From Tanypteryx hageni (Eukaryota; Arthropoda; Insecta; Odonata; Petaluridae), in the NCBI GenBank assembly GCA_028673005.1, contig CM054116.1:80674572-80738571 (forward strand): a DNA stretch of 64,000 nucleotides. Reading direction: 5' to 3'. Positions 42,982-54,570 of the stretch are shown here, piece by piece. Below the pieces are notes generated by a model. That model did not search any database. It worked only from the letters and a program-made list of their open reading frames with translations, and was not told where the DNA came from. The position numbers were made by a program, and so were the translations under genes. Numbering within the stretch: position 1 is the stretch's first letter; each line of letters starts with the position of its first letter.

Positions 42982-45063
42982 ATGGCCTTGCATCCCCAAG
43001 AAATAAGTTCTGTGACTGTAAGTGAACTTCAACAGCTTAAGTTTTCACAGCTATCTCTCCATGAGAAAGTTACAGTTAAGAAAAGAGGTCGTTCAACACC
43101 TGATATTCTAATATCTCAGCCAGGCAAAAGCAACAACAAGAAATATATTCGTAGCTTTAATTCTGAATGGTACCAACGGAAAAGTTGGCTTTGCGGCTGT
43201 GAAGTAAAAAATGCACTGTTTTGCTTCCCGTGTTTGCTGTTTGGAGGTGATGTACCGTGGACAAAAGATGGTTTTAGAAATATAAACAAAATGAAAGAAA
43301 AAACTGAAAAGCATGAGAAGTCAAAGAAGCACGTTGATAATGTTGTTTCACTGTCACTTTTAGGAACCGTAAGTATTAAGGAGAAACTTAGTGAGGCATA
43401 CAGACTTTCAATCAATGAGCATAATATAAAAGTTAAAAAGAAACGTGAAATTTTGTCCAAAATAATAGACTGCATTTACTTTTGTGGAAACTTTGAAACT
43501 CCCTTACGTGGACATGATGAAAAAGACGATTCAGTAAATCCAGGGGTATTTAGAGGATTAGTAAATTTTGCATCTAAATTAGATTCAGATTTGAAGAATT
43601 ACTTAGAAACCAGTGCAGTCTTCAAAGGTGTTTCTAAGACCATTCAGAATGAGATACTTGACTGCCTGCTACAAATATACCATGAGGAGATAAGGACGGA
43701 AATTAGAAAAGCTTCCTTTGTAGCTGTCATGGCTGATGACACAACAGATGTTTCGGAACACACTCAAATGGTCCTTGTTCTACGGTACGTATTGAATGAA
43801 GAAATATTTTAGCGTTTTTGGGGATTCTTTATTCCAGAAAATCAAACTGCAGATGGCATATCAAAACGTATTTTAGAACAATTGGACTTAATCCTTCAAG
43901 GAAATGGACAAAAACTGATAGCTCAGACATTTGATGGTGTAAATGTCATGAAAGGCAAAAAAGCAGGAGTTCAAGCAAAAATAAAAGCAGTTTATAGTAA
44001 TGCACATTTCATTCACTGTTATGCACATCAACTTAATTTAATAATGAGAAATGCAGCAAGTATTACACGAAACGCAAGAATATTTTTCTCTAACATTCTG
44101 GCTATTCCAACATTCTTCTCAAGATCACCACAACGTGTGTCCATTCTCAAGAAACATATGGACGTCAGCATTCCACGTCCATCCTCTACAAGGTGAAATT
44201 TCAACATACGGACCATAAACAGAGTTCATGAAAATTTGCAACCTTTAAAAAACTGCCTTACTGAAATTCAGTCAACATCAAATGCAGATCAAACCATTGC
44301 AGAAGCAACAGGAATTTTAAAATACCTGAATGATGATAATTTCAAGTTTTGGTTAGAGCTTTTTCATCAGATTATGCCTCATGTTGAAATAATTTACAAC
44401 CAAATGTAATCTCGAGAAATTAGTGTGTTTAAAGTTAATGAATATATAACAAATTTCAAAACTGCTATTTTAGAATTGAGAAACTCAAAGTACTGTGAGA
44501 ATCCTTCAAAGACACTCATGGCAGAAGCTAAGGAAGTGTGTGACTATATATGTGTTGATATAATGGACAGATATTCTTCCACTAAACACTTAGTAGCTGC
44601 TAAATTGTTCAACAAGAAATGCTTCACTAGATTTAAGAATGAACATCCCACAAAAGAGATAGTACTGACCACTGAAGCTTATCCCATGATTGATAAAGAA
44701 AAGCTTGAAACTGAACTAAAAGTATTCTATTGTAGGACTGATATTCATGAATATTGCAAATTAATTGAGCTGCTGAAATTTATCTTGGAAAATAATCTAG
44801 ATGATGTTTTTAGTGAAATTACGAAACTGATAAAAATCCTCTTGACAATTCCCATGACTACATCAGAGGCAGAGCGCTGCTTTTCAACATTGAAAAGAAT
44901 AAAAACTTTTTTAAGAAGCACTATGAATTCGGAAAGACTAAATGCGCTTGCAGTACTTTCAATGGAGAAAATTTTCCTCAATTGTCATCCAGAGATCAAG
45001 GAGAAAATTATTGAACTTTTTGCGCAAATTAAAACAAGAAGAATGGATTTCATTTTTAAATGA
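42982..45063 (+). pseudogene. hAT-C transposase: full frame with three in-frame stops
   Basis: A single frame of 693 codons plus terminal TGA starts at MALHPQEISSVTVSEL and is broken only by TAG at 43810, TGA at 44194 and TAA at 44407; no indel disturbs it. Motifs in order: TTF-type zinc finger (WLCGCEVKNALFCFPCLLFG...HEKSKKH), FVAVMADDTTDVSEHTQMVL (first Asp), QTFDGVNVMKGKKAGVQAKI (second Asp), HFIHCYAHQLNLIMRNAAS, and the dimerisation block TIPMTTSEAERCFSTLKRIK (third acidic residue) with ERLNALAVLSM. Length and layout fit complete ZMYM1-like hAT transposases. The TGA lies where Trp is usual (R-W-N), consistent with a point mutation. Confidence 0.9.
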
Positions 45064-45267
45064 ATAGATCAAGCTTGAACTGTAACAATTTAAGTTAAAG
45101 TAAGTAAAAAAGTTTGGTTTTTTTGTTAAGATTTTATCAAGTTCCAGAATAAATTTTCTTTTATACATGTTTTTTTCCTTTTACACAATTTTAAAACAAA
45201 GGCTAAAAATTTTCTGGAGCAGCACCCCCACTAATTTTAGCTACGAGCCGCCACTGCAAATGAGGAT

Positions 45268-45272
<5 letters not shown>

Positions 45273-45308
<36 letters not shown>
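45273..45308. repeat. (TA)n microsatellite
   Basis: 36 bp of pure TA between the hAT-C right flank and the RTE fragment. Confidence 0.95.
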
Positions 45309-45311
<3 letters not shown>

Positions 45312-45863
45312 GCAAAATGTACGGATGAGATCAAAACTAGAATAGGAAAAGCAAAAGCGGCTTTCAGGAGAAAGAAACAACTACTTACAGGGAATATAAG
45401 GGAAGATATCCGCAAGAAGTTGATAAAATGCTACGTATGGAGTATAGCATTGTATGGGGCAGAAACATGGACGCTAAGGAAAAATGACATCAAATACTTG
45501 GAAAGCTTTGAAATGTGGACTTGGAGGAGAATGCTGAAGATAAAATGGACAGATAGGATGAAAAACGATGAAGTGCTACGAAGAATAGGAGAGAAGCGAA
45601 TGATTATACAGACTATTAGAAAGAGGAAGGCTAACTGGGTTGGACATTACCTGAGGAGAGAGAGTATGATTAAAGACGTGTTAGAAGGAAAACTAGATGG
45701 GAAAAGGGAAAGAGGCAGGAAAAGGTTTCAGCTGATAGACGATTTGAAAGGGAAAGAGAGTTATCAAGATATGAAGAGGACAGCGGAAAATAGGAGTATA
45801 TGGAGAACCAGGTTTAACCATGAATAATCACGGACCTGTCTACGGACAGACTACCTATGATGA

Positions 45864-45865
<2 letters not shown>
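45309..45865 (+). mobile_element. RTE-type LINE, 3' end with C-terminal ORF
   Basis: An open frame runs from 45309 to the TAA at 45825-45827: AKCTDEIKTRIGKAKAAFRR, IRKKLIKCYVWSIALYGAET, WTLRKNDIKYLESFEMWTWR, RMLKIKWTDRMKNDEVLRRI, NWVGHYLRRESMIKDVLEGK, ending IWRTRFNHE. This is the C-terminal segment of an endonuclease-reverse transcriptase LINE; the short 3' UTR and TGATGATGA tail are RTE-like. The reverse transcriptase core is missing (5' truncation). A shorter, mutated relative lies at 54444-54570. Confidence 0.75.

Positions 45866-45944
<79 letters not shown>
45866..45944. repeat. (TA)n microsatellite
   Basis: About 79 bp of pure TA immediately after the RTE tail, running into the first unit of the array; it creates a spurious Ile-Tyr ORF. 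Confidence 0.95.
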
Positions 45945-45945
<1 letters not shown>

Positions 45946-48877
45946 TAGTAGTTGGTGCTTGCATATTGCAAGCATTTCATCTCACATTAAAAGAACATTC
46001 ATTTTTCAGACAGAAATTTCAACATTACAAATAGTCTTTTAATTCTAAAGATTTCATTTCTGCAGCGATTTTCGTTTTTCCCACATGTAAGAATAATAGT
46101 TTAAAACAATCTCCAAATGTCGCAATTTTAAAAATTTTACACTTTCTTCATTATAAGGTTCTAATGTTACACATTTTAGCCAAATTTGAAAGTTGTAGCA
46201 CTTCTAGAAATAAAATAATATTTTTCTAATTGTTTAAATTTAAATAATTTTTAACGGCCGCCGCAATACATATATGGTAAAATTGAAATGTTTATTTGTG
46301 CAAATTTACTATACTGTAAATAATTGGAAAATTTCAGCTTCCTAGCTCATCTCATAGTACCTAAACAGCTATTTAATTGATAGTAGCTCAATAACTTTGG
46401 CTAAGATTAATAAAGGTGAAATACTCCTTTAGCCAAACAATTAGAGGGTTACAACACCCAATGCATTTCGCCCGTTGTAACCCTCTAATTGTTTGGCTAA
46501 AGGAGTATTTCACCTTTATTAGCTATCTATTTGTTTAAACTTTAAGAATTTTTAACTGCCAAACAAATTAAAATATCAAAATTTGTATAATCCCTAATTC
46601 GTTTTTTTAAGAATTCTACTTATAAAAAAAATTTCAACTCCGTGGCACATTCGGAAATATATAAACCTTGAAAATTTGTTTAAACAATTGCGAATTTTTA
46701 GCGGCCGCATTGTTGCACTTTTTAAAGATTTTCGCTTTTTCTAGTCGGTTTTGCACAAAATTCTACCTATGAAAAAAATTTTGAATCTCCAGCTTATCTG
46801 GAAGTGCCTAAACATTAGTATCCTCCTATCATTATATATCGACGACTCTTACAGAGGAGGATATAACATACTAGTAGAAGGTGCTTGCATACTGCAAGCA
46901 TTTCATCTCACCTTGAAAAAACATTAATTTTTCAGACAGATATTTCATCATTACAAATATTCTATTAATTCTAAAGATTTCACCTCCGCAGCGATTTTAG
47001 TTTTTCCCACATGTAAAAATAATAATTTAAAACAATCCCCAAATGTTGCAATTTTAAACATTTTACACTTTCTCCATTATGGGGTACTAATGCTACACAT
47101 TTCAGCCAAATTTTAAAGTTGTAGCACTTCTAGAAGTAAAATAATATTTTTCTAATTGTTTAAAATTTAAACATTTTTAACGGTTGCCGCAACATATATA
47201 TGGAGAGATTGAAATGTTTGTTTGTGCAAATGCATTGTTCTGTAAATAATTTGAAAATTACAGCTTCCTAGCTTATCCCGTAGTGCCTAAAAAATTATTA
47301 AACTTTAATGTTCAAATGGGGTTAAAACAACCCCTAAAATTTACAATTTTTAAATTTTCGATTTGTATAGTTGGTTATGAGAAAAGTCCTATAATCTTGC
47401 AAAATTTCAGCTTCCTAAACTTATTAGATTGATCTACACACTGGATTACGTTTTCCCATGCTCTAACTTATGGGAGATATTCCGGGGTCTCTGGAGTCGA
47501 ACCCAAGCCACTGTAAGCAAAAGTGACAATAATTCTAAATAGATATTGCGGCCATCTAGCAACACTGAAAGTTTCATTTTTCTAGCTTACCGGCAAGTGC
47601 CCATAATTAATTTACAAAAATGGCGCAATGCTTTTCTTATGGGAAAAAACGCAAATTTCGGAATTTCTGGAGTCGAACTCATGTCACTTAGGTAAGAAGT
47701 CTCATTTTATCTGAGGGTTTTTTCGTCATATCTACAAAAGCTTAAACTTTCAGCTCTCTAGCTCTTGTAGTTTGGGCTGGACATTAGTATCCTCCTATAT
47801 ATGTTATATATACCTTCAACTATCATTATATATCGACGACTCTTACAGAGGAGGATATAACATACTAGTAGAAGGTACCGGCAAGTGCCCATAATTAATT
47901 TACAAAAATGGCGCAATGCTTTTCTCATGGGAAAAAACGCAACTTTCGGAATTTCTGGAGTCGAACTCATGTCACTTAGGTAAGAAGTCTCATTTTATCT
48001 GTAGGTTTCTCCATCATATCTACAAAAACTGAAACTTTGAGCTCTCTAGCTCTTGTAGTTTGGGCTGGACATTAGTATCCTCCTGTTATATCCTCCTCTG
48101 TAAGAGTCGTCGATATATAATGATAGGAGGATACTAATGTTTAGGCACTTCCAGATGTGCTGAAGATTCGAAATTTTTTTCATAGATAGGATTTTGTGCA
48201 AAACCGACTAGAAAAAACGAAAATCTTGAAAACGTGCAACAATGCGGCCGCAAAAAATTCGCAATTGTTTAAACAAATTTTCGAGGATTATGTATTTCCG
48301 CATGTGCTGCGGAGTTGAAATTTTTTTAATAAGTAGAATTCTTAAAAAAACGAAATAGGGATTATACAAATTTTGATATTTTTATTTGTTTGGCAGTCAA
48401 AAATTCTTAAAGTTTAAACAATTAGATTACTGCTTTGGTACTACGGGATGAGCTAGGAAGCTGAAATTTTCAAATTATTTACAGAGTAGTAAATTTGCAC
48501 AAATTTACATTTCAATTTTACCATATATGAATTTCGGCGGCCGTTAAAAATTATTTAAATTTAAACAATTAGAAAAATATTATTTTACTTATAGAAGTGC
48601 TACAACTTTAAAATTTGGCTAAAATGTGTAGCATTAGTACCTTATAATGAAGAAAGTGTAAAAAATTTAAAATTGCAACATTTGGGGATAGTTTTAAACT
48701 ATTATTTTTACATGTGGGAAAAACGGAAATTGCTGCGGAGGTGAAATATTTAGAATTGAAAGAATATTTGTAATGATGAAATGTCTGTCTGAAAAATGTA
48801 TGTTTTTTCAAGGTGATATGAAATGCTTGCAGTATGCAAGCACTAACTACTAGTATGTTATATCCTCCTCTGTAAGG
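45943..48877. repeat. Array of ~0.9-kb units in direct and inverted order
   Basis: Unit 1 (45943-46860) and unit 2 (46869-47860) are head-to-tail. Both start TACTAGTAG..GGTGCTTGCATA and share TTTCAGACAGA, GTTTTTCCCACATGTAA, AAGTTGTAGCACTTCTAGAA and CAGCTTCCTAGCT blocks. Their second halves differ. A partial repeat of the unit-2 end follows (47876-48080). Then an inverted unit (48084-48855) mirrors unit 1 to its first bases (GCAAGCACTAACTACTAGTA). Each junction carries a hinge with TATCCTCCT and its complement AGGAGGATA around a TCGACGACTCTTACAG block. No coding frame is seen. A palindromic insertion (about 46375-46526) interrupts unit 1. Confidence 0.8.
46375..46526. mobile_element. Palindromic insertion, hairpin locus 2
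   Basis: The stem 46408-46455 pairs perfectly (48 bp) with 46474-46521 around an 18-base loop. The flanks carry CTATTT at 46369-46374 and 46527-46532, a possible 6-bp TSD. The inverted array unit at about 48415-48435 lacks this block, so it is an empty site. The core AAATACTCCTTTAGCCAAA is the same as in the hairpin at 41885-41992, while the inner stem differs. Confidence 0.75.
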
Positions 48878-49053
48878 AACGTCTATATAGAATGATATAT
48901 ATCTGTGTGCATGTATGTATGATTAGCTAAAACAATTTAGCATACCAATAGGCCTTGTACAGATAATTCTACAGATTCCATAACTAGTCTACAGATTTTT
49001 CTTGGCAATTCTACAGATTTTCACAATTTTGATACGGCAACACTGATTCTTGG

Positions 49054-50160
49054 CACCACTTTAAGCAGCAATGAGTGTTAAAAAGTTAAATTAGTCAAGA
49101 GAACTTGATCATTAAACCTTGTTTATCCTTCCGTATTTCTTGTTTTTTATATTCTTCGGTAATAGTTTCTGTTGTCTGTCTCTGTAATTATTTTAAAAAG
49201 TCAAATATTCTATTCTTCGACACTATAAAATGAGTATACCTAATAAAAACCTGATTTCTAACTCGTTAATAAGTTTAGCGACTATCTTGATTGAAATTTT
49301 GGACAATTTTTAAATGTAAATATTACTGCAAGCCCCCATAGTTTTTGTCCTGGCAGAATCGATAAATAAATCAAAACATCCTAATCTGAAATTTTGTTTG
49401 TTTTTCCTGCTATACAAATCCACACTTTTGAAGATATCGTCACGAAACTTTGTGGGCTCTTTGGGCCGCATGAAGGCCCTCCACCAAACCAGTGGACTGC
49501 AATAAGGCACTGTACCAAATCTGTGAGCCACATACTTTCCTAGTCTTCACACCATTTCATATTCTTGGGACATTCATTCTCCCCTTCCACAAGGAAGAAA
49601 TCGTCCCAACGGTCCCAACCCTATGATGCAGCCTTAAACCCATTTATTACAAAATACCTGATTCAGCATCAAGGTTTAGGTTCTTCCTAAACAAGAAACA
49701 TGCTGGCAGCGGGATGAACATACTTAGTATCCCACCTGTTCAGAATTTTCATAAAACAGAATGAGCAATAAACTGCTTAAATTTTAAAAGTGCTGATTTA
49801 ATATACTTTTTAAATTCCTTAGATTTATGTGATTTAGTGTAAACTAGCTTACTTTGCAGGATGCAGAAATGTACCACAGGGACCACATGCAGCCTGCAAG
49901 TTTGAGACTCCTGTTATATGGCAATAAAAGAAATTTGGGGGGTGCTATATAAGCACACTGAGCATTACACTACAATAGACATTGGAAGGAAGCCGCATGA
50001 ATTTGAATAGCGCCATAGGATGGAAGCCTCATGAACTACACTTGGCAGTGGGTTAAAATGGTCCCGGACAATGCCGGGTAGTTCAGTTATTAATAATGGA
50101 TGAAGACTATGGCAAAGATAATATAAATGAAGGAATCAACCCCTATGCTGTAATTAATAA
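49054..50160. other. Mostly non-coding; one hAT-like terminus
   Basis: The minus-strand ORF 49310-49531 (with SVDLYSRKNKQNFRLGCF) has no recognised family. GCAGCCTGCAAGTTTGAGAC followed by TCCTG (ending 49913) reads inverted as CAGGAGTCTCAAACTTGCAG, resembling a hAT end. I found no matching left end. Confidence 0.35.
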
Positions 50161-50162
50161 TA

Positions 50163-51197
50163 CCGTAAATACCCGCGTATTAATGCGCACCCTCGTATAA
50201 TGCGCAGGGGGGTTTTCAACCTCGTAATCTATGATTTTTCCATATACCCGCGTAAAGTGCGCACAGATTTTTTTAGCATTACCGTTCCAGAATAAAGTAG
50301 ATGGAGTAACATGTTCTAAGGCAATGATCGAATTATTGGTATTATGTATTGGTAACATAATGAAAGTGCGAAATGAAATTTTCGAATAACTTTCCAAAAG
50401 AACATCAGCTAGCTCAATCATTACATATTCTATGTTTACTTACAAGGTGATATTAGGATATACACAATAAATTGAATTATATTAATTTCATAGTATGGCA
50501 TACAACATTCTTTGAGCTAATAAAATGAAGGAATGACGATAATCCAATGTTTTTTTACGTACGTTTTTGTCACTCCTGAGGTGGACGGGTTCACCCAACC
50601 TTCAGTTTTACCCTTATTAGAACATTCTGGAGCACGTAAACACGATAGCAAATAATCATAATTAACTACAGACTCTAAGAATCAAGAATAAATCACGTAT
50701 GAATGCTGAGAGAAAGGTAGGGAACTAACTTTATTTAGTTCTACAAGAAGCATCAACTGCCAGCGTACTCAAAGGCATCAGCTGCCATTGTTTAAAATTG
50801 TAAGTAGTACCAGTACCTCACCACCAGACCGGGCGCCGGTGTAAGGTGACGTCATGCGTAAGATGACAATTCCGATAACAACATCAAAGAAGAATGGTCC
50901 AGTGACGAAGAATTTCTTGGCTTTTAATATGGATAAATACTGAATTAATTCTTTTCATATCTAATTAATGTATATTTATAGAATTGGTTAATAAATTTTT
51001 ACTATTATGTATCTAACTTTTTGTAAAAATCACCAATAAAAATATGAGGATACCCGGGCAGTAATTACTGTGCCGAAATTGTGGAAATATGGGGTCAAAT
51101 GAAAATAGGAAGATTATGTACCCTCATATAACACGCATCCTAATTTTTAACTAAAATATTTAAAAAAAAAGTGCGCATTATACGCGGGTATTTACGG
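50163..51197 (+). mobile_element. pogo-like MITE with CCGTAAATACCCGCG ends and TA target site
   Basis: TA (50161-50162), then CCGTAAATACCCGCGTAT and TAATGCGCAC; the right end GTGCGCATTATACGCGGGTA, TTTACGG is followed by TA (51198-51199). A second inner copy of the end motif (ATACCCGCGTAAAGTGCGCA) lies at about 50253. Near the right end, EEWSSDEEFLGF and stop (about 50890-50932) looks like the acidic C-terminus of a pogo/Tigger transposase, so this is probably a deletion derivative. The 1.03-kb body otherwise has no frame. Confidence 0.75.
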
Positions 51198-51227
51198 TAA
51201 TGATAATAATGTTTTTTCATGGGCAAT

Positions 51228-51445
51228 GCCCTATATCAGGTACAATGAAAAAGAGAATACAAAAGATAGCAATATATAAAAGGGCCTATATCAGATGCTA
51301 AAAAAGTGAACACAAGAATACAACTATATAAGATGGCCTACATCAGATACAATGGAAGAAAATACAATAAGAAAGAAATATATAAAATGGCCTATATCAA
51401 ATACAATGCAAGAGAATACAAAAAGGATACAAGTATATAAAATGC
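51228..51445. repeat. Tandem repeat, ~54-bp period, four units
   Basis: The GCC(C)TATATCAGATACAAT core starts at 51228, 51284, 51336 and 51390, each followed by an A-rich GAGAATACAA...TATATAAA stretch. It lies just beyond the 3' end of the minus-strand LINE and may be its tail region. Confidence 0.75.
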
Positions 51446-51639
51446 AAAAGAGAAAAGAAGAACCACAATTGCTAAGAGCTTCACTTACATAATATATGCA
51501 GTTCATTTTTAAAAGACAAAATTCAATTTGAAAAAATCAACATCTTGGCAGATAATATAGCCATCCCTCATAATGTTTAACATTAGTAAAAAATATGTGT
51601 AGTTCCTGCCAAGGTAAGGTGCATAAAATAAATTATTTC

Positions 51640-53960
51640 TTCTTGTGTCTACAACAGGAACGTGAAAGTTCACTAATTCTAATTAGCTGCTGCAATCAAT
51701 GAAGTTATTTAATAGATGATATAAGAAGATTAAACCAGCATGTTTCCTGCAAGTGGCCAAGGGGAGTAGGTTTAACTTTGATATAATAAAGCCATAATTA
51801 ACATCACCTGAGCATAGATTACACTTCAATGAGATCATATGCAAAAATTTATGTTGAATCCTTTCAATAGTTGCCTCATACACTGCATAATGTGGTGACC
51901 AGACCACAGAGCAGTATTCTATTATGGGCCTAATTAGTGTCCAAAAAAGTAATTCAAGACTACATGTTATTAAAATCTCTAGAAACTTGGTATATAAAAC
52001 CAAGCACTTTATAAGATTTTGCTGTTATCATTTGAATATGAGCCTGAAAGTTCAGTGTAGTATCAATTATAACTCCCAGATCTGATATAACATCAACCAT
52101 AGACAGAGGAATGCCATACAAAAAATAATTATATAAAATTGGAGATTTGTTTCTGTAAAAGGAAATTACACAGCATTTTTTGCATTAAGTGCCATAAAAT
52201 TATCATCACACCATATTATGTGTATTTAGGCAGTCTTGTAATGCTACTCTGTCATCAAGTGAATGAATATCATTAAAAATTTTAAGATCATCTACGTAAA
52301 GAAGGTGATGCATTGGTTTGATGTGGAACCCAACATCATTTATAAACAAATTAAATAACAATGGACCAAAATGGGGTCACTGCAGTACACCAGATGATGC
52401 AACAAAGGCATAGGATTTTACTCCATTAATTTTTAAAGCCAATTTTCTATTGAGTAAATAACTCCAAAACCATTCAAAATTGTACCATGAACTCAATAAG
52501 CTTCTAGTTTTGCCACTAAGATGTTGTGTTTAACTTTATCAAAGGCTTTAGAGAAATCAGTATATATTATTACATCAACTTGATTGTGATTTTCCAAAGC
52601 TTTAGCAATATAAAGTTGGTAAATCAATCAGTTGGACATTGTTGATTGACCTGGTCTAAACCCATTTTGTTTGGTTACAATAAGGTTATTTAATAATGGA
52701 CTAATTCTATCAACGACTAAGCTCTCAAATACTTTAACTAAAACAGATTGAATAACAAAAGGATGGTAATTACTAATATCACATTTATCACCATTCTTGT
52801 AAATGGAGATTATATGACTTGTTTTAAATGAATTAGGACAAATTCCCAGAAGAAGGGACATATTATAAAGTATGAATAAGGGGTAAATCAAAGCATGATG
52901 GCAGTTTTTTAAAAGATTATTGATGGTATACTGTCAGGACCAGCACTTTTCGATATATTCAGAGAAATGAGTTTCATAGTAATTTATTTGGTGGATATTT
53001 GCCCTGTTAAGGTCTATGGAGTGAGAGAAATTAAAGTCCGTTACTGATACAGACTGATCAGTGCTATAAACTTTGGAGAAATAGGAAGCAAAGAGATTTG
53101 TGATATCTTGATAATTATCTCCAACAACGTCATTAAGGTACATTTGGTTTGGTAACTTGTCAAGTTTCTGAATATTTTTCACAAGTCCAAAAATGTTTAA
53201 TATTTTGAGGAATACTTGATTGGACATTGTCCAAGTAATCATAATAACAGATCTTAAAATTAGAGAGGTTTGCACTTTCTCCTGATATCAGAGAATTTTT
53301 GATAGTCATCATAGCTGCCTGAAATTTTAAAAATTTTGTGATATATTTTTTTAAGGTTAGTGCAACATTTAAATTTTGCTGAAAACCATTTAGGGAAATG
53401 ACTGCTTTTTCAATATTCGATGGGGGTGAAAATGACAATAGTTTCATATAGTAATGATTAAAAATAACGCATGGGATCATTTGGATTTAAGTGGCATAGA
53501 AGGCCTGGCCAATTCATATTATTTAAATTATTAGTTAATGACTCATAATCACAGTTTTTATAATCATAAATGGTCATAGTATAGTTCATAGAATCCATAT
53601 CTTTGGTAAGAATCAAGTCATAATATATTGCAGGATGATAATTATTACAAGTGACTTGAGGGTCAGGATCAATATAAGGGCTTAGTTTATTAGATGTTGA
53701 GAAAGCCAAATCTAATAGGTTGTTAAACTTATTGTAAACTGTGTTGACCTGTGCGAGACCAAGAAAGGAGAAGCAGTGAAAAAGGTTCTAGCCTGAGGAT
53801 TTAATGATTTGTTATCAAGAATATTATTCCAATGAACATTAGGTAAATTATACTAATCATCAAATATTGCAACATCAGTAAATTCATTCGAATTTACAAT
53901 ACTTTTGATTGAATGAGAGTGGCTTGCATATAGGTCAAGACTATAGCATTAACCTTTGAT
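51640..53960 (-). mobile_element. Degenerate Jockey/CR1-group LINE
   Basis: On the minus strand the order of a LINE ORF2 can be followed with many frame breaks. The endonuclease end is YNLPNVHWNN (about 53850-53820). The linker is 53709-52934 (KSLISGESANL..., FASYFSKVYSTD). Reverse transcriptase pieces follow: CPNSFKTSHIISIYKNGDKC, DISNYHPF, TKQNGFRPGQSTMSN at 52891-52628, and a palm region near 52340-52280. The C-terminal domain is 52003-51683 (LIRPIIEYCSVVWSPHYAVY, ERIQHKFLHMISLK). RPI-EYCSVVWSP is typical of Jockey-group elements. No intact frame survives. Confidence 0.75.
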
Positions 53961-54443
53961 GCAAAATTTAACAACTTTCTTAACATTTTTTTGCATTATT
54001 TCAATGAATGTTGCCCGCTACATAGTCTACAAAGCAAAATGCAGTAGGAACACTAATAAAATCTGGGTAATTCCAGAAATTAGATTAAAAAACAAAATAA
54101 ATTTTAATTTGAAAAAATGCATGATTTTATTACAAACCTAAAAACGTTCAATTGAACTTCATTCCTATCTCATGCAAAACAAGTATAATCCAATATTAAA
54201 TCACTTAAAAACAAGTTATATCCAATATTTAATGCACATTAAGTATCCAAAATTTAAATGACAATAATATGGGCTAGGTTGAAAATTGAAGTTTGAAAAT
54301 TTGCCTAAAAATCTACACCGATAGTATGTATTCATTAAAAAAACATTGTAATTGTAACCCAGTAACTTTTTCCATCAGCTGTTTTTTCTATTTTTCCAAA
54401 AGTTTACTTAAGAGGATTTAACTTGTTTTGCATATTTGCTCTT
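53961..54443. other. Non-coding spacer
   Basis: AT-rich, with no recognised feature. ORF 53956-54141 has no motif. Confidence 0.35.
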
Positions 54444-54570
54444 CAGATAGGATGAAAAATGAGGAAGTACTAAGAAGAATAGGAGAGAAGTGAATGATTA
54501 TACAGATTATAAGAAAGAGGATGGCAAATTGGATTGGGCATTACCCAAAGAGAGAGAGAGAGCATGATTA
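54444..54570 (+). mobile_element. Short RTE LINE fragment
   Basis: It matches the RTE fragment at about 45552-45680 (DRMKNDEVLRRIGEK, IIQTIRKRKANWVGHY) with substitutions, including a stop (AAG TGA ATG) and a purine-rich expansion GAGAGAGAGAGAG. Only about 125 bp remain. Confidence 0.7.

Larger units (their letters stand above)
42467..45256 (+). mobile_element. hAT-C transposon (TTF zinc finger/ZMYM1-like type), complete ends
   Basis: The ends are CAGTGGCGGCTCATG and TACGAGCCGCCACTG. CAAATGAG is duplicated exactly at 42459-42466 and 45257-45264. It is 2790 bp long and encodes one transposase frame (42982-45063). It is inserted in hAT-B and is the parent of the 227-bp MITE at 20340-20566. Its 5' UTR (42690-42850) is GC-rich with a palindromic GTGCGCATGCGCAC motif. 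Confidence 0.95.
38375..49045 (+). mobile_element. hAT-B transposon, 10.7 kb because of nested insertions
   Basis: The left end is CAGTGTTGCCGTTCCTACAG and the right end is GATACGGCAACACTG. ATTCTTGG is duplicated exactly at 38367-38374 and 49046-49053. Both termini carry repeated (T)CTACAGATT motifs, probably transposase-binding sites. The body holds a decayed transposase (39089-41119), a 167-bp MITE inside it, two hairpins, the complete hAT-C (42467-45256), an RTE LINE end and the direct/inverted unit array (45943-48877). Removing the insertions gives an element of about 4-5 kb, as expected for hAT. Confidence 0.92.

Noticed and set aside
45857..46042. Small Ile-Tyr-repeat ORF
   Set aside because: It is a direct translation of the (TA)n microsatellite.
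47488..47510. tRNA-like B box (complement reads GGGTTCGACTCC)
   Set aside because: No matching A box at the right distance and no cloverleaf could be drawn; similar GAGTTCGACTCC copies are simply part of the repeated unit 2.
50143..50421. 92-codon minus-strand ORF
   Set aside because: It crosses the left TIR of the pogo-like MITE and has no transposase motif; fortuitous.
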